Source: Arthrobotrys musiformis (Eukaryota; Ascomycota; Orbiliomycetes; Orbiliales; Orbiliaceae). From it: DNA of 64,000 bases. Location: NCBI GenBank assembly GCA_036971715.1, contig JAVHJL010000013.1, positions 1,178,001 to 1,242,000 of the forward strand, in the 5' to 3' direction. A program made the position numbers and the translations under genes. The notes beneath the pieces are model-generated. The model did not search any database. It was given only the letters and a program-made list of their open reading frames with translations, and was not told the origin of the DNA. Positions 22,952-32,922 of the stretch are shown one piece after another (positions within the stretch are counted from its first letter, which is position 1; each line of letters opens with the position of its first letter).

Positions 22952-24796
22952 ATGAGCATGTCTGAAAAGAGTGCTTCGGACGATACCTTTAAGGATATCT
23001 CCCAAGATATAGGAATTTGTACTTCTTCCTTCTCGGACAACTTCTCGTCTGGCACGGGCTCAGTTGTAAGTTCAACAAATCTTGTGAATTTTCTCTTTTT
23101 AACATGTATATAGCATATGTAGTGAAGAATATAAAAAACCCCGTACTAAATTCTAAAACCTTGTGGTAAATTACAGGTTGAACTCAAGAAACGCTTTAAC
23201 TTATGGAGCTGCCTTGCCATGGAATTCGCCTCTATGGCGACTTGGGCTTGTCTTTATGTGACTATTGGTGTATGTCTCCCCACCTGCAATTCCTCCAGCC
23301 TTTACAGAAACATATATCATGAACAGACCTCCTAATTCGATGCTGCTTTGGTATACAGACTTCAATTGATTGTGGCGGTCCAGTTGGCCTTATATATGGA
23401 ACCATTCTTGTCACTGTCATGAACACATGCATGGCAATGTCACTGGGCGAATTCGCCTCGATCATGCCTAAAGCCGGTGCCCAGCAGCTCTGGACTCTAG
23501 TTGCGGGTGGAAGATACGGCCCCGTTATCTCATACTACACAGGATATCTCAACCTCCTCGGAGAAATCGCCATGTCGGCATCCTGCGCCTTCAACTCTGC
23601 TCAACTCACCGGCGCAGCTATCGAATTCACCGTTGGAACGACTTGGACCCGTTGGATGACGGTTCTGCTATACTGGGCTTACCTTGGTGTTTCTCTTATC
23701 GTCAACTTCTACCCTCGTTACCTCAGCTCCTTCAACATCCTTGGATTCATCTGGCTGCTTGTCACAATGGTGGTCACTATAGTTTTATTCTTGGTCCTGG
23801 GCGAGAAGAAGCAGTCTGCGGAGTGGGTGTTTGGGCAGTTCATTAATAATACCAATTGGCCAGATGGGTTTGGATACTTGCTAGGATTGTTGCCAATTGT
23901 TTATTCCATGGTATGTTTTAAAATCTCCTACTATTTGTACTTGCAGTTTGATCATAAGTTCTAACAACCTTTGGTAGTCCGGTTTCGACAATGCGGCTCA
24001 CTTGGCTGAGGAACTCGAGGACCCCGAAGTCAATGCTCCAAAGGCCATGGTCGGCTCTGTCGCCATCGGAGGCGTTAGCGGTCTAATCTTCAGTATCATC
24101 ATGCTCTTCTGCATTCAAGACGTAGAAGCCGCCATCACCTCTTCTCAACCATACGTCAAAATGTTCATCGACCTGTTCAAATCCCCAATGGCCGGTTGTT
24201 TATTCGTCTGCATCATCGGTGTTCCAATCAACATGTTCGCCGCAGCATCGATTACCGCCAGTTCCTCTCGTTTGGCATGGGCTATGGCATGTGATGGTGC
24301 GCTCCCAGGAAAGAATTACTTCCGTAGGTTGTCGAAGGAAAAAGCTGTCCCCGTCCGAACTATCATGCTCTCCGCGGTCTGCCAGGCTTCTTTGGGAATT
24401 ATCGCGTTCGGAAACGAAATGGCTTTCGAGGCTATCCTGTCCGTTGCAGTTATCGCTCTTAACCTCTCCTACGCCCTGCCAGTTTACTGCCTCTGGGTTA
24501 AAGGAAGAGGTATCCTGGACACAATGGAACTCAGAGGTTCGCAACCCGGACTGGGCATGGATAGACGCTGGAACCTGGGCAAGTGGGGATGGGCGATCAA
24601 CATCGCGGCGGGCATCTGGCCGGCTCTCTTGAGCATACTCTTCTTGTTCCCCGTCTACCTGCCAGAAGTCGGACTCGTGTCTGCCGAAGAGGCGAACTGG
24701 AGTATTGCGGTTCTCGGGATCACCATGATGATTGCTACGGGTTATTGGTTCACCTACGGCAAAAAGCAATACCGCGGGCCCGTTACGTCGCACTGA
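22952..24796 (+). CDS. Amino acid/choline/GABA permease (APC superfamily)
   Basis: Four exons: 22952-23065, 23177-23269, 23359-23910 and 23978-24796, giving 525 aa with about 12 hydrophobic segments. A short Ser/Asp-rich cytoplasmic N-terminus is followed by VELKKRFNLWSCLAMEFASMATWACLYVTIG. Segment 1 and its exit are carried on exons 2 and 3, with GGPVGLIYGTILVTVMN and MSLGEFASIMPKAGAQQLW. The conserved SGFDNAAHLAEELEDPEVNAPKAM motif of fungal choline/GABA/amino acid permeases opens exon 4, and SSRLAWAMACDGALPG follows. The protein ends in a short charged tail. It probably acts at the plasma membrane; the substrate cannot be told from sequence (Hnm1/choline-like or Uga4-like). All splice sites keep the frame. 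Confidence 0.9.
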
Positions 24797-25472
24797 CAAT
24801 TCCTTCTACATACTCTTACCATGATACGTATAGTATGTATTTTAATTAATTGGGTGGTGGTTGGAAAGAGCGGGAAGGGGTGTTGGCAGGTGTTAATGGG
24901 GGGGCATGCGCAGGGAGTGTCTGTGTTCGGGGGAGGGGTAATTCTAATGTATATACTAATGATGTGCGAGGGACTGCAATTGCTTTTGGGTTTTGGCGTT
25001 TATAGAGGGTTTGGAATTTCCTTTTTGTTCAGCGAACCAGCTTCTTGTATCTACTTATTCTTTAACTTCTTCCTGTATATAAATATATATTCGAGCGTTT
25101 TGATAGACAGCTGGGAACGAGACCATAGACAACCATATATTCATGCATACGTAAACTTCATTCTTCCCCGTATGGTGGTACTGGGGGGTACTACCTGAGA
25201 TGGTTTAGCTCAGAGTTATATATACAACTTCCACCCACAGTTTCTCATCATTCTTCCCTTCCCCCTTTCCCTTTTTTTCTGTTGTTTTATAGTTAGCTGC
25301 TGTGGTGGATTAGTAACCAGTTTCTATCAAAAAGATATACCAAGACGCCAGTAAACGCAATAAAAACTATCCCAAAGAACATTCGCCCACTTTTAACTCC
25401 AAAGAAAAGAAAAAGAAAAGAAACGTCAGTGGCAATGACATCCCATCCTATACGGCATAATACATTCTTCGT
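24797..25472. other. Convergent 3' spacer
   Basis: The permease (plus) and the Iec1-like gene (minus) end toward each other. The sequence is AT-rich with G-rich patches around 24,890-24,940. No gene was recognised. Confidence 0.4.
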
Positions 25473-26609
25473 TCACCTCGCCTCATCATCGTGCGCTGTG
25501 ACATGTTTCGCATCATCGCCCAATTCGTTCTCGATGACCTTCTCCAACAACATCTCCTTCTTAACCCACGCATCCCGTCTCTTCTCCTCCAGCATCTTCT
25601 TCTCGGCCTCGAGCTCCAATGCCTCTTCTTGCGCCCACGCCAGCTTACGGCGCAGTAGCTTGTAGAGCTCCGATGGCGGGAACTTGGACTCATCAACGTC
25701 GAACCCATCTTCAGGGTCGTAGTAATTTATCTCTTCCCTTGGCTTCTTCTCCTTGCCGTTTTGTACACCATTCGCTCCAGCTGCACCGGCATCATCGTCT
25801 TCGTCGGACGGTGGTACCGGAGAAGGTGATAGCGATGAGTATTCGTCCTCTTTCTCATGTTCGATGTGGTCGTGTAGATGGGCTGAGATGTTAAGTGGGT
25901 GGTTTGGATGTGATTTGGGGATCGGGTCCGAAGGTCGTAATGCTTCGGTCTCGTGAACGGTCCTCATGTGTTTGGCAAGGGCGTCTGATCTAGTAAACGA
26001 TCGGTCGCATTCTGTTTTACACAGGTTTATTAGCATCACAATCAATACAGCGCGTGTTTGGTTTAAAAAAAAAAAAAAAAAATAGGGAGAGGATTGAAGA
26101 ATGGCTGGTCGCGTACCGGGTAGGGTGCAGTAGAACGGCTTCTCTCTCGTATGGCTCCTCATATGAGCTTTGAGAGCGTAGCCGCTCGCATGTGCCATCC
26201 CCTTTCTAGTGCAATCGTCCCACTCGCAAGCATATTTGGCCCTCCGAGTTCCGATATGTTCATCATGGATGTGTCGGACGAGATCATCCATGTTACCCAT
26301 GTCCTTCTCGCATCCTTCCCAGCGACAGACGGTCACCTGTTCGCCGTGCTCGTCATCTTCGCGTGGAGTTCCAGGGACAGACCCGGAGGTGTCGGAAGAG
26401 ACGTCGGAGACGGCGATGGATTCCGGTGAGTGCGGTGCCTCTTCGGTGGCGTCGTCGTCAACTGCGCTGTCGCCTTTGAAGGCGGTGGAGGCGGTTCTTT
26501 TAACGGGGAGGATGGATTCGGCTGGAGGAGACGGAGAGGCCGAGAAGCTGGAGAGTTCGGAGGAGGCTGGTGAGGAGGCCATCTTCGGTTTTGTGTGACG
26601 ACGGGTCAT
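25473..26609 (-). CDS. C2H2 zinc-finger protein, Iec1 (INO80 complex)-like
   Basis: Two exons, 26609-26117 and 26011-25473, give 343 aa; a second in-frame ATG at 26582 would give 334 aa. The N-terminal 90 residues are Ser/Ala/Asp-rich. Three C2H2 fingers follow: CRWEGCEKDMGNMDDLVRHI, then CEWDDCTRKGMAHASGYALK and its HMRSH, and finally CTLPECDRSFTRSDALAKHM with RTVH. The third finger is split by a 105-nt intron (CTLP G/AA TGC). After the fingers come PSDPIPKSHPNHPLN, an acidic stretch, INYYDPEDGFDVDESKFPP and a C-terminal coiled coil (LLRRKLAWAQEEALELEAEKK). This layout matches the fungal family that includes fission-yeast Iec1, a zinc-finger subunit of the INO80 chromatin remodeller related to YY1 (family knowledge). 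A TCACGTGA site lies 311-318 bp upstream. Confidence 0.8.
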   Translation of the reverse strand: MTRRHTKPKMASSPASSELSSFSASPSPPAESILPVKRTASTAFKGDSAVDDDATEEAPHSPESIAVSDVSSDTSGSVPGTPREDDEHGEQVTVCRWEGCEKDMGNMDDLVRHIHDEHIGTRRAKYACEWDDCTRKGMAHASGYALKAHMRSHTREKPFYCTLPGTRPAILQSSPYFFFFFLNQTRAVLIVMLINLCKTECDRSFTRSDALAKHMRTVHETEALRPSDPIPKSHPNHPLNISAHLHDHIEHEKEDEYSSLSPSPVPPSDEDDDAGAAGANGVQNGKEKKPREEINYYDPEDGFDVDESKFPPSELYKLLRRKLAWAQEEALELEAEKKMLEEKRRDAWVKKEMLLEKVIENELGDDAKHVTAHDDEAR

Positions 26610-26919
26610 TGGAGGTGGTGGTGGGTTTTTGTGGTTGGCGATGGGCGGATGTTTGGTGAGAGTCGTGGATTAGTGGCGTTCTAACGGTTATCGCGAACTT
26701 GTACTTTGTCGCCAGCCATTTTTCTGTCGCAGTAGGAAATTAAGTGTGAAAGTTTTCTACTATGTTCCGCAGTGGTTTACGAATAGGACCAGATTTCAAG
26801 ATATATTCTTGTTATAACTACAGAATTGGCTCTTTTTATCACTGACAAAATTAAGACGGGTCTTTGAAGCCTGAAACTTGGAAGGGAAATACATCGCCAT
26901 AGTAATTCCGGGAGTTTGG

Positions 26920-26927
26920 TCACGTGA
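26920..26927. promoter_or_regulatory. E-box TCACGTGA
   Basis: A perfect 8-bp palindrome lies 311-318 bp upstream of the Iec1-like start codon. It is the same core as in the CLF1 and eIF3h promoters. Confidence 0.4.
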
Positions 26928-28296
26928 TACACACATACTTCCAATTGGAGAGAACATTCGAACGACGAGGATGTGCACACACATATATTTCTGTAAGCAC
27001 TCGATATTGTGATAACTATGACCCCTAATATGCTATCTGGCAACATAGGCCTGGCTGTAATAAATTTATAAAAGGCAGCCTGTGCTTGATCACTTGAAAA
27101 CGTTGAAAAAAAAGCCCATATACATACTTAAGTAGATATTATCGAAATAACAGCCGCACAGACGTAATTGAATAAATACTTCCATTGGGAAACATACACA
27201 GCGTATCTAAGATTATATTGCTTCCACTAGCCCGGGGGGCTGTATTTTGCAGTATATGATTTTTGAGATCGTGTGGTAATAGTTACAAAGTACAGGAGTC
27301 TAAAGCTAACTTGCTCGTCGCTTTATACTATGCTTGAAGCGAATCCATGCAGCAACTTTATACTGCAAAAACTATCCATGTTCTCTGATAAAATATTTTC
27401 ATTAGACAATAATAAAAGTCTGCCTAGGATATATCATGTACACTTAGAGGCGCAAAGTAGTTGAATTGGGTCGCTAGAAATCGGCCTCATCCGCCACGTG
27501 GACGGTAAGCAAATCTCTAAAAATGTTCAAAACAGGGAAACCCTTACTATACCACTATATAGTCTTGGACCACTATAGGCAATACAATACAAAGTATTCT
27601 TTGGTTATAGCTGGAATAGCTAAAGGGGGGGGTATCTCTCTCTACAATCCGTATGCAATTGAACGCCAGTGTTGTTCCTGTTGCATTTTATGACACACTA
27701 AAGTCTACGAACTGTCGAGGTTTTGGGAGGCTTTAGTTTCCTCATACTGTTTTTGAGACTCAAATCCCCTAAACCAATCTTATCCACTCCAGCATAGTTA
27801 TTCGAGTTAGGGGAATGGTCATCAGCTGTGAGCGGGTGGCGTGCGCCGGTAGAATTTTCTCGAGAGCTCGAGAGGCGAGAGTGGCGCGGATTTGAGCCTC
27901 CCTCAGCATGCTAGCATCGGTTAGCTATGACGACAACCCGCATGGACTGATATGGTAGATGGCCGTCTGCCTGGATAAAAGCGGTCCGTGGAAGCATATA
28001 TCCTGACTTCTTGCCCACCTACAAAAGCTTCCCTTCCCAATCAGTATTTCCAATAATTTTTGACTCGGGAGGAACTTGACCTCATTTTTATATATCGAAA
28101 AGCGCATTTCACACGACCATTCGGCTTCACTTTATTGCTTCTCCTGCAACGCATCGAAAAGCTCGAGCCCCTCGTCAGGTTCCAAGAAAGTAGTATACAA
28201 CCCCGCAGTAACACCGCGCGTGAGCAGTCGATCGCGAGTATATTCAACTTCGTAGATTTAGTTTCTTCGGATCCAATTCCAGCTTGGACCGTATAT

Positions 28297-28329
28297 ACTG
28301 TCTTTGTATAAGACAGTGACATTAGTCAC
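28297..28329. repeat. Tandem small hairpins in the GATase-like leader
   Basis: ACTGTCTT (28297-28304) pairs with AAGACAGT (28310-28317) around a TGTAT loop. GTGAC (28316-28320) pairs with GTCAC (28325-28329) around ATTA. The two share two bases, so they are mutually exclusive at the edge. They lie 58-90 bp before the ATG at 28387, in the promoter or 5' untranslated region. Confidence 0.6.
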
Positions 28330-28386
28330 TCCGCTCTATTCTGTGTAACATCGGACGCCGGACTCAACAGCGGCTCGGTACCAACA

Positions 28387-29336
28387 ATGCAGCCACCCCT
28401 CCGCATAGCAATCCTCGAGACGGAATCCCCGTCCCAAGACTTCCAATCAAAATACGGCAGCTACGGCGATGTGTTCATCCGCTTCTTAAGCAATGCGGCA
28501 ATAACACTGAGCACAAACCCGCCATTCCACGCCGAAGACCTGCAATTCTCAAAATGGGACGTTGAGAGAAGTCCGGATTATTATCCGGATATTGAGGAAG
28601 TAGATGCTCTCCTCGTCGTCGGACATCGTATGTATTTTTTCTCCCATTTGCGCTGCAATAGTTAGTGTAAAGACTGACATATTCGCTCGAGAGGACCACT
28701 TGACACCCACTGCTATGGATTCGACCCCATGGATTCTCAAACTAGTAGACTTCGTCCGTAAAGTCCTCATGGAGCAGGATAGGGTTCGTGTGATCGGTAT
28801 CAACTACGGACAGTTGATCGTAGGAAGAGCTCTCGGGTGTGCTATCGACCGCATGCCCGGGTGGGAAACATCGTTGACAACGATCAATCTCAGCGAAGTC
28901 GGGAAGAAGGTCTTTGGAAGAGATCACTTGGTATGCACTAAACCAATTCTTTTAAACTCGTCCATTAAATGGATGATATATATCACGTTACTAATAAAAT
29001 ACTACTGTGATCATTAAGAACCTCATGCACCTCCACAGAGATCACGTAGTCACCCTCCCGGTCAACCCATTCCCACAGCTCCCAAATGCTATCCTCGAAA
29101 TCATAGGCGACTCGGATCATTGCGCCGTTCAAGGCCTCTATACACCCAGAAAGGTCATTGCGCTACAGGGTCTCCCGGAAATTGACAGTGCCATGATGAC
29201 GCAGTTGGTACATGAGAGGTTACGGCAGGGACAAATGTCGAAGGACGTGGCGAATGATGCTGCCTCCAGGGCATCGCTAAGGAATGATGGAATCCATATC
29301 GGGGCGACGCTTTTGAGATTCCTGTTGGAGCCGTAG
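28387..29336 (+). CDS. Class-I glutamine amidotransferase-like protein, catalytic residues lost
   Basis: Three exons, best read as 28387-28627, 28692-28930 and 29019-29336, give 265 aa. The fold is that of stand-alone fungal class-I amidotransferase-like proteins: RIAILETES and KYGSYGDVFIRFL at the start, PWILKLVDFVRKVL before the nucleophile strand, then LHRDHVVTLP, DHCAVQGLYTPRKVIALQG and a helical C-terminus ending FLLEP. The nucleophile elbow reads VIGINYGQLI, where the family has a Cys-(Phe/Tyr)-Gly-His-Gln pattern, so Asn replaces the catalytic Cys. The QGHPE motif reads QGLPE, so the catalytic His is Leu. The frame is intact with consensus introns and a CTAAT branch site in intron 2. 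The exon 1/2 junction is the least certain. It is convergent with the SDR gene 198 bp away. It is probably a pseudoenzyme, not active. Confidence 0.8.
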
Positions 29337-29534
29337 GCGATTTTGCAATATCATGATTTCAACTCCGCAAGGCTAGGGGTAGTTCTGAGTGCTTTAAATT
29401 CAACCTATTAGTCACATGTATATCTTCGAACAGTTTCCTATCTCGTTCTTTTAAACTCAGGCTCTTTGACTTGGAATCTATTACCTTGATTCTTCTATCA
29501 ATTCTAATTATTTATCTTTCTATAAAACAACCCT

Positions 29535-30532
29535 CTACTTCCTGTGCATGCTAGAAGCACCGCCCTGGTGCGATGGGAACACCAATGTATCCGCGATCAC
29601 AACATTCTCCCTCCTCCCCGCCACGAAAACCACAATCTCCGCAATATCTTCCCCAGTCAAGGGCTCGACGCCCGCATAGACAGCGTCTGCCTTGGATTTA
29701 TCCCCCCTAAACCTCACAACTGAGAACTCGGTTTCCACCTGACCGGGATCGATGACCGCGACTCGGATTCTAAAGAAGGAAAATTAACCATATGCAAATC
29801 AGGATACCTGTAGACCTAGATGAAGACAGTACCTTGTGCTCACTAGCTCCTTTCTCAAGGCTTCCGTGAACGCCCTTACGGCGGCTTTGGTGGAGCAGTA
29901 TATCGAGCCGCCAGGGTATGGTTCTCGGCCAGCGATTGAGCCGATGTTGATAACTGTTCCGGCATCACGGGCTTTGAAGAGCGGGATAACGGCTTGTGTC
30001 ATCTAGTCATACCAAATTTAGAACCCATTTCCTTCAGTATTACTTCGAATAAACTTAGTCACTTACGTTTATCAGCCCGGTTACATTGGTATTGTACATT
30101 ATGTTGACATCTTCCTCTGCAATATCCCCGACGTGCTCCAGCCCCTTCACAAGACCTCTAAAAATGATTGTTAATATATGATCTTTCCATCCACCATTCC
30201 TTTAAAAGCATATATGGGGGAACTTACGCATTATTCACCAAAACATCAAGTCTATCCTTCCACTCCTCCTTCGGCAACTCCGCCCAAAACTTCTTGATAT
30301 CGGCAGGATCGCTAACATCCAACTTCCTAACCAATACCTCCGCCGCACCAGAAACAGCCCCGATCTCACTTTTCAACTCCTCGAGCTGCTCCTGCCGACG
30401 GGCGGTAAGGATCAATCGGACGTCCGGAGCGGTCTTTACGAATTCCAAAGCCGTAGCCCGGCCGATACCGCTCGACGCACCGGTGATGAGAATCGTCTTC
30501 CCTGAAAGACGCTTGGCGACCGCGGAGGACAT
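29535..30532 (-). CDS. NADP-dependent short-chain dehydrogenase (Ymr226c-like)
   Basis: Four exons, 30532-30228, 30157-30067, 30002-29833 and 29769-29535, give 266 aa. Classical SDR motifs are present: TGASSGIG at residues 17-24 (cofactor loop), LVNNAG spanning the first junction (98-103), catalytic Ser154 in NIGSIAG, and Tyr167/Lys171 in YCSTK, then VAVIDPGQVETEF. The arrangement matches the yeast Ymr226c / L-allo-threonine and 3-hydroxy acid dehydrogenase group that prefers NADP (family knowledge). The frame is open upstream. An ATG at 30679 would add 49 residues rich in Arg, Ser and Thr and poor in acids (MLPFITTLRCATRTIPAV...), resembling a mitochondrial presequence. The start at 30532 is the conserved one; both forms are possible. 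Confidence 0.92.
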
Positions 30533-31362
30533 GGTGCGGGATGATGTGTACCTATACAGGGAATTGTAGAGTTGTTGTCGGTTTACGACAATGCGAATGC
30601 TACGGGGTTTGGAAATGGGAAGGGCGACTGCGGGTATGGTTCTTGTCGCGCACCGAAGGGTGGTTATGAAGGGTAACATGCAGATTGGTAAAATTGGAAA
30701 GCTAAAAGTCAAGGCTATATGGGGATTATAAACTCGGGGGGGTCTAGAAGCTAATTGAGCTCTTTGGGGGGTGTGGATATCGATACCCGCGATTATCAAG
30801 CTTAACAGGTCCGGTTCGGCGATATGCAGCAACTGCGTCTTAGATCTTGATAACTTCTTTTTTATCAAATAGGTTATTTAGCTTTATCGTGTCGACATTT
30901 TATCATTTGGTGACGTTTTGGAGCCAAACGCTAGGCTGCATTTCGGCACGAAAGGACCCCACCCCCACCACCCAGAGCTATCTGACCGGGTCCAGCGGAG
31001 GGGGTTTATACAAAACAGGTAGGTAGCTCGGTTACAAGCAGCGGCAGCAAGAATGTCGGCCGGAGATTGTCCGTTTACTTGAGAATGGATGTGGGCAACG
31101 CACAAAATGTAACATTTCCTCTTACAATGTCATGTAATTGAGTGCCAGACGTCCTGGGTCTATAGACTGACGTAAATTCTAGTGATTTGCAATGTTTATG
31201 ATCTCTGAATGATAGTTTTGATAGTATGTACGCCCGTGTATATGTAATTTGGCAAGAAGAATAGTATAATACAAAACTCCGTCTTTCCGTTGCGCCGAAT
31301 CCCATGCAGTACCTTTCTATGTAATGTCAAAACTCAAAACAAACAACTTTGTGAAGCATCCC
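30533..31362. other. SDR promoter and glycosyltransferase 3' region
   Basis: Both flanking genes are on the minus strand. The right-hand part is the 3' end of the glycosyltransferase gene, the left part the SDR promoter and possible presequence (30533-30679). No other gene was recognised. Confidence 0.4.
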
Positions 31363-32922
31363 TCAAGTCTTACACTTCTTAGTCTTCCTCAGATACTCGA
31401 TCCTGTTGACAATCCACCCACTCGTCACCCCGTTTTTCTTTTGTCCCAGGGTGATAGAATTCCCCAGCTTGCACTCTTCGTTCGTAACCTGCCATACGTA
31501 GCATTCGTTCCACTGTTCACATTTTATGCGACAGGCGTCTTCGACCTTCGGCTTTCCTTTGTCGTCTTTAGGGATCGTTGGGTTGTTCTCGAACTCCTTC
31601 ACTAGATCTTTAATCTCGATCTTGTTGGTGTCCGCTAGGTTGTCCCAGTTAAGTTTGAGGTCTGTGATCTCACTGTGGACAAACTTTTCGTAGAGGTCGC
31701 GGTAAAGGATTGGTTTCTGTTGGTAATATAACTATTAGCATCTGTCCGACCCCCCCAAAATATCGAACATTCTATCGAATCCCGCAACTAACCTTTGGAA
31801 CGAGCCCCATCTCCCACTCATGCAGCATACTAATCTCCATCGGCAACAAATGATGCAGCGTAAAGATCGGTTCGCACCATTCCTGGCTCCGGTGTCGAAT
31901 CCCCCACGTCTGCTCGCCCTGAAACCTCGCATGACGTTCATCCCACATCTTCACCCCCTTCTTCTCCATCACCTGCCCCAACAGTGCATCACCGCAACAA
32001 GTAGCAATAGCTTCATCATCGTAATCATCCAGCTTAAACCCGCCCGGCCCACCAAACGTCTTCTTCATAGCCCCATGACTAACCACAACCCCACTCCCAC
32101 CGTGCCCAAAAAGCGTACCACCGTACATATTCCGACTCCCCATATACCACGCCTCCTCGCTATCGAAATTCCGATAAAGCCACCGATTCAACGAATTCCA
32201 AAACGTAAAACTATCAGCTTCGTAGAAGATATACCACTTCATATTCGGATAATTCCTGTACGCGTGTTCGAACATCGGTAACCACTTGTATTTATCCAAA
32301 TTCCACCCACCCTCTATATTCGCAGCCGCGAGGGAGACGCCTTCTTTGTGAAGCCGTTGCTGTTCGTGGTATGTTTTGAACTGCTCGTTGGATTTGAGTT
32401 TTTGCGAGACGTTGGCGAGGATGTCGATTACGTGGTGTCCTTGGATCGTTTCCTCCAGATCGCTGTAGATGACTTGATTCGGTGCATCGATCTGGCTGAG
32501 GCGGGTCATGTGGATCGGGAGACGGTTCCAGAGCACTTGAGCACCCGTTTTGAGCATCAACAGCGAATCCTCCGCGCCAGGAATCGGTAGAGGTTTTTTG
32601 TTCCGCGCGAAGAATTCGGCGGGGATGGTGTCGTCTATCCATGACGGGTAGGTCTTCCTTGTCGGGATATTACTGTGTAGGCGGGAATTGTACAGAGAGG
32701 TGAAGGTTATGCATGTTATCAGGAGGATTAGGAATACAAATGGGACAAGGCGAAGGAATTGTGTCTTTGGACCTGTTTATAGTCCCCCCAGGTCATGTTA
32801 GATAACTATAATGTAAAGAAAAGATTTTCCATACAAGGGGGAACTGTAAACTTACTTGCTCCTCTTGTTGATGCCGCAAGTAGCGTATAAGAGTATTTCT
32901 CGGACCCGCCGAGGATATTCAT
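31363..32922 (-). CDS. Type II membrane glycosyltransferase, family 31-like
   Basis: Three exons, 32922-32856, 32772-31793 and 31716-31363, give 466 aa. A short cytoplasmic tail (MNILGGSEKYSYTLLAASTRG) is followed by a membrane anchor (FLRLVPFVFLILLITCITF, about residues 28-46), so it is a Golgi-type type II protein. The luminal part shows fungal family-31-like motifs: VIYSDLEETIQGHHVIDIL, GGWNLDKYKWLPMFEHAYR, KWYIFYEADSFTFWNSL (acidic donor-binding motif), GGTLFGHGGSGVVVSHGA and DEAIATCCGDALLG. Then come FQGEQTWGI, EPIFTLHHL and a Cys-containing C-terminal domain (CRIKCEQWNECYVWQ) on the last exon. Related proteins are beta-1,3-galactosyl-type transferases (fringe/DUF604 group); donor and acceptor are unknown. 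All junctions keep the frame. Confidence 0.85.

Larger units (their letters stand above)
26610..28386. promoter_or_regulatory. Divergent spacer: Iec1-like / GATase-like
   Basis: No gene was seen in these 1.8 kb. The TCACGTGA site is at 26920-26927 and another CACGTG at about 27,496. AT-rich sequence spans 27,060-27,640. A GC-rich patch at 27,830-27,900 contains a CTCGAGAGCTCGAG repeat. Two adjacent hairpins at 28297-28329 lie just upstream of the amidotransferase-like start codon. Confidence 0.45.
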
